A DNA stretch of 64,000 nucleotides from CAWIVJ01 sp963839525 (lineage in GTDB: Bacteria > Cyanobacteriota > Vampirovibrionia > Gastranaerophilales > Gastranaerophilaceae). Positions 54,258 to 61,330 of this stretch are shown piece by piece. The notes beneath the pieces were generated by a model. It made no database searches, had not been told where the DNA came from, and was given only the letters and a program-made list of their open reading frames with translations. The stretch covers positions 1-64,000 of the forward strand of contig CAWIVJ010000004.1 of assembly GCA_963839525.1 (NCBI GenBank), in the 5' to 3' direction. Position 1 is the stretch's first letter, and the number at the start of each line of letters is the position of its first letter. The translations under genes and the position numbers were made by a program.

Positions 54258-54665
54258 TTAAACATTATTTTTTATGATTAATGATATTTTTTCTGCAATT
54301 TTATTATCTAAATCTACAAACAAAGGTAAACAGGCTATTCTTAATGAAATATCCTCAGAAATTGGACAACTTTCGCCTTTTAAATAAGGTAATTTATTCA
54401 AACTTGGATAAAAATACCTTCTTGGATAAATGTCTTCTTTTTTTAATGCTTCAAAGACTTTCAATAATTGCTCTTCATTTTTAAACACAACAGGATAATA
54501 TGCATAATTATATTCTAAAAAATCTTGTTTTTTAGGTCTTTGAACTTTATTTTCAAGCAATTCATCATATAATTCTGAAATCTTTTTACGTTCTTCAATA
54601 ATTTTTTTTATGTAGGGTAAAATAGATAATCCCATTGCTGGCATGAAACTCGGACTGTTTTGCAT
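54258..54665 (-). CDS. DegT/DnrJ/EryC1 aminotransferase, C-terminal fragment
   Basis: Third open piece of one PLP-dependent sugar aminotransferase. It includes AMGLSILPYIKKIIEERKKIS, the end of helix where NKQSEFHA-AMGLA is expected, then YAYYPVVFKNEEQLLKVFEAL and the closing YPRRYFYPSLNKLPYL. It is separated from the middle piece by one extra base near 54645-54652: the coding frame reads EFHA then AMGLSI if that base is removed. The ATG at 54665 is not the real start. Joined protein: 54258-55331. Confidence 0.85.
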   Translation of the reverse strand: MQNSPSFMPAMGLSILPYIKKIIEERKKISELYDELLENKVQRPKKQDFLEYNYAYYPVVFKNEEQLLKVFEALKKEDIYPRRYFYPSLNKLPYLKGESCPISEDISLRIACLPLFVDLDNKIAEKISLIIKNNV

Positions 54666-54957
54666 TAATCCCTAAACATAAATGTTCATCTGCAACATGA
54701 CCAAAACGTTTTATAAGGTCTAATTTATCACCTACTTTTTTGTCTTTTACAACACAACCTCCGCCTTCAACTGTGTGAAACAATTTTGTCGCATGAAACG
54801 AGCATGTTGAAATGTCTCCATAATCTAAAAGCGAATGGCTTTTATACTTAACTCCAAAAGCATGAGCTCCGTCATAAATTACTTTTAAGTTATATTTATT
54901 GGCAATTTCTTTGATTTTCTCTACATCACAAGCATATCCAAAAACATGAACAGCCAT
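54595..54957 (-). CDS. DegT/DnrJ/EryC1 aminotransferase, middle fragment
   Basis: Middle open piece of the same aminotransferase. It holds MAVHVFGYACDVEKIKEIANKYNLKVIYDGAHAFGVKYKSH and FHATKLFHTVEGGGCVV. The catalytic lysine that binds PLP is in the latter (H-A-T-K-L), and D in VIYDGAHAFG contacts the pyridine nitrogen. It joins the N-terminal piece at the A4 run near 54963-54970 by a missing base: the natural reading is PKDEKAIMAVHVFG. It ends with frame-shifted residues after SEFHA. The enzyme is probably active in the real genome. Confidence 0.85.
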   Translation of the reverse strand: MAVHVFGYACDVEKIKEIANKYNLKVIYDGAHAFGVKYKSHSLLDYGDISTCSFHATKLFHTVEGGGCVVKDKKVGDKLDLIKRFGHVADEHLCLGINAKQSEFHASNGIIYFTLHKKNY

Positions 54958-55331
54958 AATAGCTTTTCGTCCTTAGGTGTTATAGCTTCTTCTATTTTAC
55001 CAGCATCAATTGTAAAATTATCCGGCTCAATATCCACAAAAACAGGCTTACATCTCTCCCACAAAATAGAAGATGTAGTAGCAACATATGAGAATGGAGT
55101 AGTAATAATTTCTCCGTCTAAAATATCTAACGCTCTAAGTGCTATTTGCAAAGAAATTGTTCCATTAGTAAGATAATGAAAATTTTTAATCCCTAAAAAC
55201 TCTTTTATTTTTATTTGAAGTTCTTTTAATAAAGGACCTCTGTTTGTCAGTTGACCATTATTCCAAATTTGAGCAACATATTTTTGGTATTCCTCAATTG
55301 GCGGTAAAAAAGTCTTTGTTACATTTATCAA
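54921..55331 (-). CDS. DegT/DnrJ/EryC1 aminotransferase, N-terminal fragment
   Basis: First open piece. MINVTKTFLPPIEEYQKYVAQIWNNGQLTNRGPLLKELQ and YLTNGTISLQIALRAL (PLP-phosphate binding N-G-T-x-A/S-L) are characteristic, followed by EIITTPFSYVATTSSILWERCKPVFVDIEPDNFTID. The family makes 4-amino or 3-amino sugars on nucleotide-linked intermediates, consistent with the acetyltransferase and WbqC genes downstream. This is the promoter-proximal gene of the glycan operon; an intergenic region of 134 bases separates it from ffh on the other strand. Two indels, a missing A and an extra base, split it. Confidence 0.88.
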   Translation of the reverse strand: MINVTKTFLPPIEEYQKYVAQIWNNGQLTNRGPLLKELQIKIKEFLGIKNFHYLTNGTISLQIALRALDILDGEIITTPFSYVATTSSILWERCKPVFVDIEPDNFTIDAGKIEEAITPKDEKLLWLFMFLDMLVM

Positions 55332-55465
55332 ATCCAGCCACCTCTCCTATGTCAATATTATACATTAAAAAACTCTTATTTCCTCATCAAAATGCTTGAT
55401 ATTATTTTGCCGTCTAAGTAAAAGTTATAATGGAAAAAATGTTTTTTTATAATAAAATATAAATT

Positions 55466-56842
55466 ATGTTCGATTCTTTATCAGACAGATTACAGGAAAT
55501 AATCAGAAAAACTTCTCAAACTGGTGCATTAACCGAAGATAATATGCAAGAAACCCTGAGAGAAATTCGCCGTGCTTTTTTGGAAGCTGATGTTAATCTG
55601 CGTGTAGTTAAAGCTTTTGTATCGAAAATAAAGGACAAAGCCGAAGGTGAAAATGTCTTAAAAGGAGTTAATCCATCTCAGCAGCTTGTAAAAATAGTTC
55701 AAGATGAACTTGTAGAAATTCTTGGTGAAAAAAATTCTCCGCTGAATTTTGACGGACATCCAAACATAATTATGATGCTTGGACTTCAGGGTTCGGGCAA
55801 AACAACTTCCAGCGCAAAATTGGCAGTAAAGCTTAAAAAAGAAGGAAGAAATCCTCTTCTAGTTGCATGTGATGTATACAGACCTGCAGCAATTACACAA
55901 TTGCAAACTTTGGGTTCGCAAATCGGAGTTGAAGTTTTTACTCAAGAAAATAGCCAAAATGTTCAAAAAATTGTTCAAAATGCGGTAAATTACGCAAAGG
56001 ATAATAGTTTTAATACCCTTATCCTTGACACAGCAGGGCGTTTACAGATTGATACCGATATGATGGCAGAACTTTTACTTATTGACAGAGTTTTTGCTCC
56101 TCATGAAAAACTTCTTGTAATTGACTCAATGACAGGGCAAGAAGCTGTAAATGTCGCTGAAAATTTTGATGCGCAGCTTAGTATCACAGGACTTGTTTTA
56201 ACAAAATTAGACGGCGATTCCAGAGGAGGTTCGGCACTTTCTGTGGTTTATTGTACAAAAAAACCTATTAAACTAACAGGTACAGGTGAAAAATTAAACG
56301 CACTTGAGGACTTCTATCCTGAAAGAATGGCGGACAGAATTTTAGGAATGGGGGACATTGTTTCTCTTGTTGAACGCGCTCAGGAAGTCTTTGACGAAAA
56401 ACAAGCGCTTGAACTTGAAAAGAAAATGCGCAAAGCAGAATTTTCCTTCGATGACTTCTTAAAAATGCAAAAACAAATGAAAATGTTTGGCTCTCTCGAC
56501 CAAATTCTTGGAATGTTACCTATTCCCGGACTCAAAAGAGAAGATAAAGATTTAATTTCCCATCAGGGAGAAAAACAGCTTAAAAGAATTGAAGTTTTTA
56601 TACAAAGTATGACACCTCAAGAAAGAGCGAACCCTGAATTGATTAATTCAAGCCGAAAAAAAAGAATATCCGCAGGATGTGGAATTTCTTTACATGACAT
56701 TAATATTTATATAAAACAATTTGAACAAATGCGAGTTATGATGAAAGGGATGTCTGATATGAAAGGAAAAATGAAAAGCGGAAAATCAGGGAATATGGCA
56801 AACATGGCTCAAGCAATGAATATGATGAAAAAATTCAGATAA
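55466..56842 (+). CDS. ffh: Signal recognition particle protein Ffh
   Basis: A 458-residue GTPase that binds 4.5S RNA and signal sequences of nascent membrane proteins. Domains in order: N domain (1-85, FDSLSDRLQEIIRKTSQTGALTEDNM), G domain with GLQGSGKTTSSAKLA (G1) near 107, DVYRPAAITQL (G2), LILDTAGRLQ (G3), TKLDGDSRGGSAL (G4), and TGTGEKLNALEDFYPERMADRILGMGD (G5 region). The M domain follows from about 300, with its methionine-rich helices (KMQKQMKMFGSLDQILGMLPIPG, QMRVMMKGMSDMKGKM). The start at 55466 follows a TATAAAT-rich leader; no Shine-Dalgarno sequence stands out. The gene precedes tRNA-Pro by 20 bases. Confidence 0.98.
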   Translation: MFDSLSDRLQEIIRKTSQTGALTEDNMQETLREIRRAFLEADVNLRVVKAFVSKIKDKAEGENVLKGVNPSQQLVKIVQDELVEILGEKNSPLNFDGHPNIIMMLGLQGSGKTTSSAKLAVKLKKEGRNPLLVACDVYRPAAITQLQTLGSQIGVEVFTQENSQNVQKIVQNAVNYAKDNSFNTLILDTAGRLQIDTDMMAELLLIDRVFAPHEKLLVIDSMTGQEAVNVAENFDAQLSITGLVLTKLDGDSRGGSALSVVYCTKKPIKLTGTGEKLNALEDFYPERMADRILGMGDIVSLVERAQEVFDEKQALELEKKMRKAEFSFDDFLKMQKQMKMFGSLDQILGMLPIPGLKREDKDLISHQGEKQLKRIEVFIQSMTPQERANPELINSSRKKRISAGCGISLHDINIYIKQFEQMRVMMKGMSDMKGKMKSGKSGNMANMAQAMNMMKKFR

Positions 56843-56861
56843 AATAATAAATAAAATAAAT

Positions 56862-56935
56862 CGGGACGTAGCGCAGCTTGGTAGCGCGCCACCTTGGGGT
56901 GGTGGAGGTCGCAGGTTCAAATCCTGTCGTTCCGA
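56862..56935 (+). tRNA. tRNA-Pro (anticodon GGG)
   Basis: Acceptor stem CGGGACG / CGTTCCG pairs fully (one G-T). D arm GCGC..AGCTTGGTA..GCGC, anticodon stem CCACC/GGTGG with loop TTGGGGT giving GGG, T arm GCAGG TTCAAAT CCTGT. No CCA is encoded at the 3' end; the tRNA ends with the discriminator A, followed by a T-run. Copies of its T-arm lie at 56967-56982 (inverted) and 60500-60517 (direct). Confidence 0.96.
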
Positions 56936-56966
56936 TTTTTTATTTTAATTTTTAAATTATTATACT

Positions 56967-56982
56967 GACAAGATTTGAACCT
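56967..56982 (-). repeat. Inverted copy of the tRNA-Pro T-arm
   Basis: GACAAGATTTGAACCT is the reverse complement, with one mismatch, of AGGTTCAAATCCTGTC in the T-arm of tRNA-Pro (56913-56928). The two can pair as a 16-bp stem around a 38-base loop. It may serve as processing or terminator structure, or be a remnant of recombination at the tRNA. Confidence 0.7.
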
Positions 56983-57031
56983 AAAATCTAACATGTTCCG
57001 AGTTCAGCTTTTTATTTTTGTGTAATGCGTT

Positions 57032-57196
57032 CTATTCAACATAATTGTCCAAAGCCTCAATAGCTTTCAACTTTCTTTCAATTACTGGATGAGCATAACG
57101 CATTGTTAATGTCTGATTTATATTATTAACAAATGCTTCAACTTTAACAAAAGCACCACCTGATTTAATAGAAATTAGTACAACATATTTATCCAT
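57032..57196 (-). CDS. Small basic hypothetical protein of 54 residues
   Basis: A 54-residue frame, MDKYVVLISIKSGGAFVKVEAF to KLKAIEALDNYVE, with a good ribosome site (AACAGGAGATAAAA) before the ATG. It may form a small beta-alpha domain (two strands, then a helix RYAHPVIERKLKAIEALD). I do not recognise a family. It lies 60 to 100 bases past tRNA-Pro, on the opposite strand, and 150 bases from a similarly oriented small gene. It is inside the segment bracketed by tRNA-Pro T-arm copies. Confidence 0.55.
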   Translation of the reverse strand: MDKYVVLISIKSGGAFVKVEAFVNNINQTLTMRYAHPVIERKLKAIEALDNYVE

Positions 57197-57360
57197 TTTT
57201 ATCTCCTGTTAAAATTTAAATAACAGGTAATAAATTTGCTGTATTTGAACAAAAACAATACTTAGAGACACGTTATTTTATGTTAATGTGCACAATTTTA
57301 ATTTTAGATTTATTTATTTTTATACCGATTATAAAAATTAAAATGATAGTACTAAATATT

Positions 57361-57512
57361 TTAATTGCTTCTATATCTATTATTTCGATTATTCTTTTTG
57401 TTATATTTTGAAGCATTCAACTTATTACGTTCTGCCTTCTCACGTTTCTGATTATTTTTTGCCAATTTATTATATTCCTTTACTTTACAAATCTACCTAG
57501 AATGCTATTCAT
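57361..57512 (-). CDS. Small basic peptide directly after the zinc-ribbon gene (frameshifted)
   Basis: Its ATG (57512) lies directly after the natural TAA of the zinc-ribbon gene (57513-57515). It starts MNSILGRFVK and then loses its frame; adding one base near 57480 gives VKEYNKLAKNNQKREKAERNKLNASKY... ending NNRYRSN, about 50 residues and extremely basic. The total length of 152 bases is one short of an integral number of codons, consistent with one lost base. Basic, lysine-, asparagine- and arginine-rich composition suggests binding RNA or DNA. It probably belongs with the zinc-ribbon protein and the DEAD-box helicase on the other side. Confidence 0.4.
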
Positions 57513-57700
57513 TTAGTATCTTCTTTCTCTAGAGCCCCCGCGGTTATTGTTTTGTGCTTTACGTTTTGCGCGGCATTCAGGACATCTTTTTGGGGATGAA
57601 TAACCTTTTTTCGCATAAAATTCTTGCTCTTCTGCTGAGAATTCAAAATTGTTCCGCATTCAGCACACTGTAATTGTTGGTTTTGAAAATTTTGTTCCAT
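57509..57700 (-). CDS. Zinc-ribbon domain protein (frameshifted)
   Basis: The open frame starts MEQNFQNQQLQCAECG and then turns nonsensical. In the next frame the sequence continues as NNFEFSAEEQEFYAKKGYSS, PKRCPECRAKRKAQNNN and RGGSRERRY, i.e. the probable zinc-ribbon (zf-trcl type) with C-x2-C ... C-x2-C. One A is missing near 57645-57652. The natural stop would be TAA at 57513-57515, giving a 63-residue protein. Such zinc-ribbon proteins are common in anaerobes and often lie near cold-shock and DEAD-box genes. The next small gene starts immediately at 57512. It is divergent from the DEAD-box helicase at 57948, with 247 bases between that hold both promoters. Confidence 0.75.
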   Translation of the reverse strand: MEQNFQNQQLQCAECGTILNSQQKSKNFMRKKVIHPQKDVLNAAQNVKHKTITAGALEKEDTK

Positions 57701-57947
57701 TATTATTCTTTCTCATTCTTGTGTAACTATACTAGTATGATACAAATAAAATAAAAAGCTACTAAAATTATGTGATTGGCAATTTGCCTTATTAAAACGT
57801 AATAATAAAGTGGCGTTTCCGTATTTTGTATTTTTTTCATGTTAGAGTAGTAATATACAAATACCCAATGTAATTCCTATAATGTAATTTTCTTATGCTC
57901 TCTTACATTTTAGTTGTACAAGAGCATTTAAAAAAAGAAAGAAAATA

Positions 57948-59630
57948 ATGACAACATTAACCACCCCACAAGATGCTATGACATCAACTTTTACAGATGA
58001 TATTCCTGTTATAGCACAAGGATTTAGCGATTTGAATTTATCAGATAACCTACTAAAAGCTCTTGCTGATATGAATTTTGTTAATCCTTCATCTATTCAA
58101 AAAGAAGCTATTCCTCAAGTTTTATCAGGGAATGATATTATAGCAAAAGCTCCTACAGGAAGCGGTAAAACTGCCGCTTTTGCAATTCCGATTATAGAAA
58201 AACTAGATTTGAACCCTGAAAATAAATCAATCCAATCTCTGATTTTGTGTCCAACAAGAGAACTTGCTATTCAGGTTCACAGAGAATTTGAAAAACTGAC
58301 AAAATACTTTGAAAATATTTCAGTTGTATCTGTTTATGGCGGACAAAATATCGAGAAACAACTCAATGCATTAAAGAAAGAACCACAAATTATTGTAGCT
58401 ACACCCGGAAGATTAATGGATCACTTAAGACGCGGTTCAATAAAATTAAACCTTGCACATACTATTGTGTTAGATGAAGCGGATGAAATGCTTGATATGG
58501 GATTTAGAGAAGATATTTATACGATACTGGATGAAACACCGGTTAACCGCCAAACGATTCTATTTTCGGCTACAATGGCAAAAGACATTATGGAACTTAC
58601 AAAAAAACTCCAAAAAAGCCCGAATATAGTTGATGTAACAGACAATCTTTTAAATACACCAGATATTGAACAGCAATATTTTGAAATTGTAGAAAAAGAT
58701 AAAATCGAACTTTTAACAAGGTTATTAAACTTGCACAATGTAAATTTGGCATTGGTTTTTTGCAATACAAAAAGTAATGTTGACAAAGTAGTAGAAATAT
58801 TAAAAACTAAAGGCTATTTTTCAGATGCAATCCACGGAGATATGAACCAAGCTCAAAGAGAAAAAGTTATGCGTGGTTTCAGAAATGGCAGTGTTAAAAT
58901 TCTTGTAGCAACTGATGTTGCAGGCAGAGGAATTGACGTTAAAAATATCGAAGCCGTATTCAATTATGACTTACCAAGAGATGATGAAGATTACATCCAT
59001 AGAATTGGAAGAACCGGCAGAGCCGGAACGTCAGGAATATCATTTACTTTTGTATCTAAAAAGCAAGTACAAAATTTAAGACGAATTGAACGTGCAAACG
59101 GTATCCAAATCCATAAAAAAGATATTCCGACATTTGAAGAAATTCAAGTTGCAAGAGTTTCAAATTTTAAAAATAAAATTAAATCTATTATTGACGAAGC
59201 CGAACTGTCTGAATACAAGTCAAATATTGAAGAAATGGTATCAAGTGGCATAGACGTTACTGATATTGCAGCTGCGTTATTAAAGTTTTATATGTCAAAA
59301 GAAGGAAAAAAGATAAATAAAAATGTTGTTTTTGAATCACCGGCAGAAGAAAGGGGTAAATGTGATACCGGCAATAGAAGCAGGCACAGAAACCGCAATG
59401 ATAGACGAAACAGAGAAAATAATAAGAATAAAAATGATTTTCAGCCAAGGAAAGAAAACAAAAAATGTAATAGAAACAAGAAACAAACAGATGATATTAA
59501 TTCTTTTAATGATATGATTATGTCAGCCAAAGAAAATAGTGAAAATCGAAAGAAAAAATCAACGGATAAGTCCAAAATGAAGTTTTTCGGCAACTTTAAT
59601 AAAAAATCTAAGTCTAAATCTAATAGATAG
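57948..59630 (+). CDS. DEAD-box ATP-dependent RNA helicase
   Basis: A 560-residue DEAD-box helicase of the cold-shock DeaD/CsdA-like type. Q motif GFSDLNLSDNLLKALADMNF and SSIQKEAIP, motif I APTGSGKTAAFAIP near 65, Ia PTRELAIQVHREFEK, Ib VATPGRLMDHL, motif II VLDEADEML near 166, III LFSATMAK, IV LVFCNTKSNV, V ATDVAGRGIDV and VI HRIGRTGRAG are all present. The C-terminal tail from about 465 on is rich in R, N, K and E (GNRSRHRNRNDRRNREN), typical of RNA-binding extensions. It likely unwinds structured RNA during cold stress or ribosome assembly. The leader is 247 bases, divergent from the zinc-ribbon gene. The start ATG follows AAAAAAAGAAAGAAAATA, weak but possible. Confidence 0.95.
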   Translation: MTTLTTPQDAMTSTFTDDIPVIAQGFSDLNLSDNLLKALADMNFVNPSSIQKEAIPQVLSGNDIIAKAPTGSGKTAAFAIPIIEKLDLNPENKSIQSLILCPTRELAIQVHREFEKLTKYFENISVVSVYGGQNIEKQLNALKKEPQIIVATPGRLMDHLRRGSIKLNLAHTIVLDEADEMLDMGFREDIYTILDETPVNRQTILFSATMAKDIMELTKKLQKSPNIVDVTDNLLNTPDIEQQYFEIVEKDKIELLTRLLNLHNVNLALVFCNTKSNVDKVVEILKTKGYFSDAIHGDMNQAQREKVMRGFRNGSVKILVATDVAGRGIDVKNIEAVFNYDLPRDDEDYIHRIGRTGRAGTSGISFTFVSKKQVQNLRRIERANGIQIHKKDIPTFEEIQVARVSNFKNKIKSIIDEAELSEYKSNIEEMVSSGIDVTDIAAALLKFYMSKEGKKINKNVVFESPAEERGKCDTGNRSRHRNRNDRRNRENNKNKNDFQPRKENKKCNRNKKQTDDINSFNDMIMSAKENSENRKKKSTDKSKMKFFGNFNKKSKSKSNR

Positions 59631-59654
59631 AGAATTTAGAGAAAGCAAGTTTTA

Positions 59655-60281
59655 ATGGAAGAGGCTAAAAATTATACTCAGGCAGAAGAGTTAGCTAACG
59701 CATTTACACACGCAATCGGAGCAATGTTTGCTATATATGCAATAGTTACGCTTGCAGTAATCTCAGAAACTCCATTGCAAACAGCTACTACTGCTATATA
59801 TGGTGCAATGATGTTTATATTGTTTCAATCATCAACCTGCTATCATGCGATAACACATGAAAGAACCAAAAGAATATTCAGAAAGATTGACCATTCTGCG
59901 ATTTATTTAATGATTGCAGGAACATATACTCCTATATTAATGATGGTGGTGAGTTTCCCAAATTCTGTTGCTCTAATGTCAATGACTTGGTATATAGCAA
60001 TTACAGGGATTGTATTTTCTTGTATAACCTTGAAATTCAAGCATATATCAACAGGCTTATACTTGTTAATGGGGTGGTTGGGAGTATTTTTTGCATATAA
60101 CATTTGGATAAAATGCTCACATACTGTAATATGGTTGCTACTTGGTGGCGGACTATGTTTTACGATTGGAAGCATATTTTACTTATCTAAAAAGAAATTT
60201 ATGCACACACTTTGGCACTTATGTGTTTTAGCAGGTGCTGTTTTGCATTATTTTTGTATTTTGGAATTATTGAAAAATTAA
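59655..60281 (+). CDS. Hemolysin III / PAQR-family membrane protein
   Basis: A 208-residue integral membrane protein with seven hydrophobic segments, of the Hly III/YqfA (PAQR) family. The conserved metal-site histidines are visible: FTHAIGAMFA at the start, SSTCYHAITHER and KIDHSAIYLMIAGTYTP in the middle, and HTLWHLCVLAGAVLHYFCI near the end. PAQR proteins are probably zinc-dependent hydrolases of lipids or ceramide-like substrates; in bacteria the role is not defined and haemolysis is not generally established. It starts 24 bases after the DEAD-box stop (GAAAGCAAGTTTTA spacer), so co-transcription is likely. Length normal. Confidence 0.93.
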   Translation: MEEAKNYTQAEELANAFTHAIGAMFAIYAIVTLAVISETPLQTATTAIYGAMMFILFQSSTCYHAITHERTKRIFRKIDHSAIYLMIAGTYTPILMMVVSFPNSVALMSMTWYIAITGIVFSCITLKFKHISTGLYLLMGWLGVFFAYNIWIKCSHTVIWLLLGGGLCFTIGSIFYLSKKKFMHTLWHLCVLAGAVLHYFCILELLKN

Positions 60282-60499
60282 CCCCTTATTATAAATAATA
60301 TAAATTGCTTAAAGAGTAGGATTTACACGTTAACCCAAATAGATTTTTTCAGCTTTAATTATAAAATATAAAAGTTCCTCAGGGTTAATCTGAATACCCT
60401 TTGATAAAATTTGTGTAATGAGCAATCAATTTGTTGAATTATACTTGAATAATCAACGTTTGAAACAAAATGTGCAACTGAAATAATAAGTTCAAATCG

Positions 60500-60517
60500 G
60501 GTTCAAATCCTGTCGTT
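60500..60517 (+). repeat. Direct copy of the tRNA-Pro 3' end (T-arm)
   Basis: GGTTCAAATCCTGTCGTT is identical to the 3' part of tRNA-Pro at 56914-56931, and a similar T6 run follows both. It is preceded by a partial duplicate GTTCAAATC (60490-60498). No complete tRNA surrounds it. The position, 3.6 kb from the tRNA, is like the second attachment site of an integrated element. The spacer 60282-60499 otherwise holds no supported gene. Confidence 0.75.
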
Positions 60518-60525
60518 GCTATTTT

Positions 60526-61146
60526 TTAATCTGAAATTACAAAAATCACTTCTTCTGCACAAAAATTTGAGAATAGTTTTGTTATAAAATTAGTTTTAAC
60601 ATTAGCATTTGTCATATAAATTGATTTTAATATTTTTATTTCACGCTTTTTGCAAAACTTATAAAAATCATTGACCGTTAAAAGATGTATATTTGGCGTA
60701 TCATACCATTCAAAAGGTAAAACTTTTGATTTAGGCATATGTCCTGTAAAAAACAAATAAAATCTAATCTTCCAATAAGCAAAATTCGGGAAAGAAACAA
60801 CCGCTTTTTTACCCACTCTAAGCATTTCTTTAATTACGTAATCAGGTTTTTCGGTTGACTGTAAAGTTTGATTTAAAATTACCCAGTCATATTCTTTGTC
60901 CTCAAACCCTTTAAAGCCTTCATCAATATTCCCTTGAATGACTGAAAGCCCTTTTTCTAAAGCAGAAATAACAGAATCTTGATTAATTTCTACACCCAAT
61001 CCGTTTATACTTTTTTCTTCAATCAATTTAGCAAGCAAATTCCCGTTGCCACAGCCTAAATCAAGCACTTTAGCATTTTTCTCAATTATATCGGTAATAA
61101 TTGAGTATCCTAGTCTTAATCTTAATTTTGGATTTTCTTTTTTCAT
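60526..61146 (-). CDS. metW: MetW methyltransferase-fold protein
   Basis: A 206-residue protein of the MetW family, which works with MetX in methionine synthesis. SAM-binding motif AKVLDLGCGNGNLLAKL near residue 21, then GLGVEINQDSVISALEKGLSVIQGNIDEGFKGF (the family's typical QG-D-x-D region), YDWVILNQTLQSTEKPDYVIKEMLRVG and PFEWYDTPNIHLLTVNDFYKFCK. MetW is needed for full activity of MetX in several bacteria. It lies 160 bases after the metX stop on the same strand, separated by a palindromic repeat region. The order metX-metW is the common one. The start at 61146 follows TAAAAGGAGAATATG, a good ribosome site. Confidence 0.93.
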   Translation of the reverse strand: MKKENPKLRLRLGYSIITDIIEKNAKVLDLGCGNGNLLAKLIEEKSINGLGVEINQDSVISALEKGLSVIQGNIDEGFKGFEDKEYDWVILNQTLQSTEKPDYVIKEMLRVGKKAVVSFPNFAYWKIRFYLFFTGHMPKSKVLPFEWYDTPNIHLLTVNDFYKFCKKREIKILKSIYMTNANVKTNFITKLFSNFCAEEVIFVISD

Positions 61147-61164
61147 ATTCTCCTTTTATTTTTT

Positions 61165-61330
61165 GTGTCATGCTGAATTTATTTGACTACTTTTGCCGTT
61201 AAGCTTGCGAAACTCGCAAAATGTCTGGTTTTTCACAGCATCTATCCTATTTTGCATATTAGTAAGATTCTACGTGGACAAGACTCGTTCCTCGTCTGTT
61301 CCCTTTGTCAAACAAGTTCAGAATGACATA
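61165..61330. repeat. Palindromic repeat region between metX and metW
   Basis: TGTCATGCTGAATTTATTTGAC near 61168-61190 and GTCAAACAAGTTCAGAATGACA near 61306-61327 are imperfect inverted copies. They resemble the arms of the element in the atp operon (41031-41105). The right arm overlaps the last seven codons of metX, where it encodes CHSELV and the stop. Confidence 0.7.

Noticed and set aside
60370..60500. Minus-strand frame fragments (SVAHFVSNVDYSSIIQQ, GIQINPEELLYFII) next to the T-arm copy
   Set aside because: Short, in two frames and with no start or ribosome site; could be the remnant of a gene but cannot be supported.
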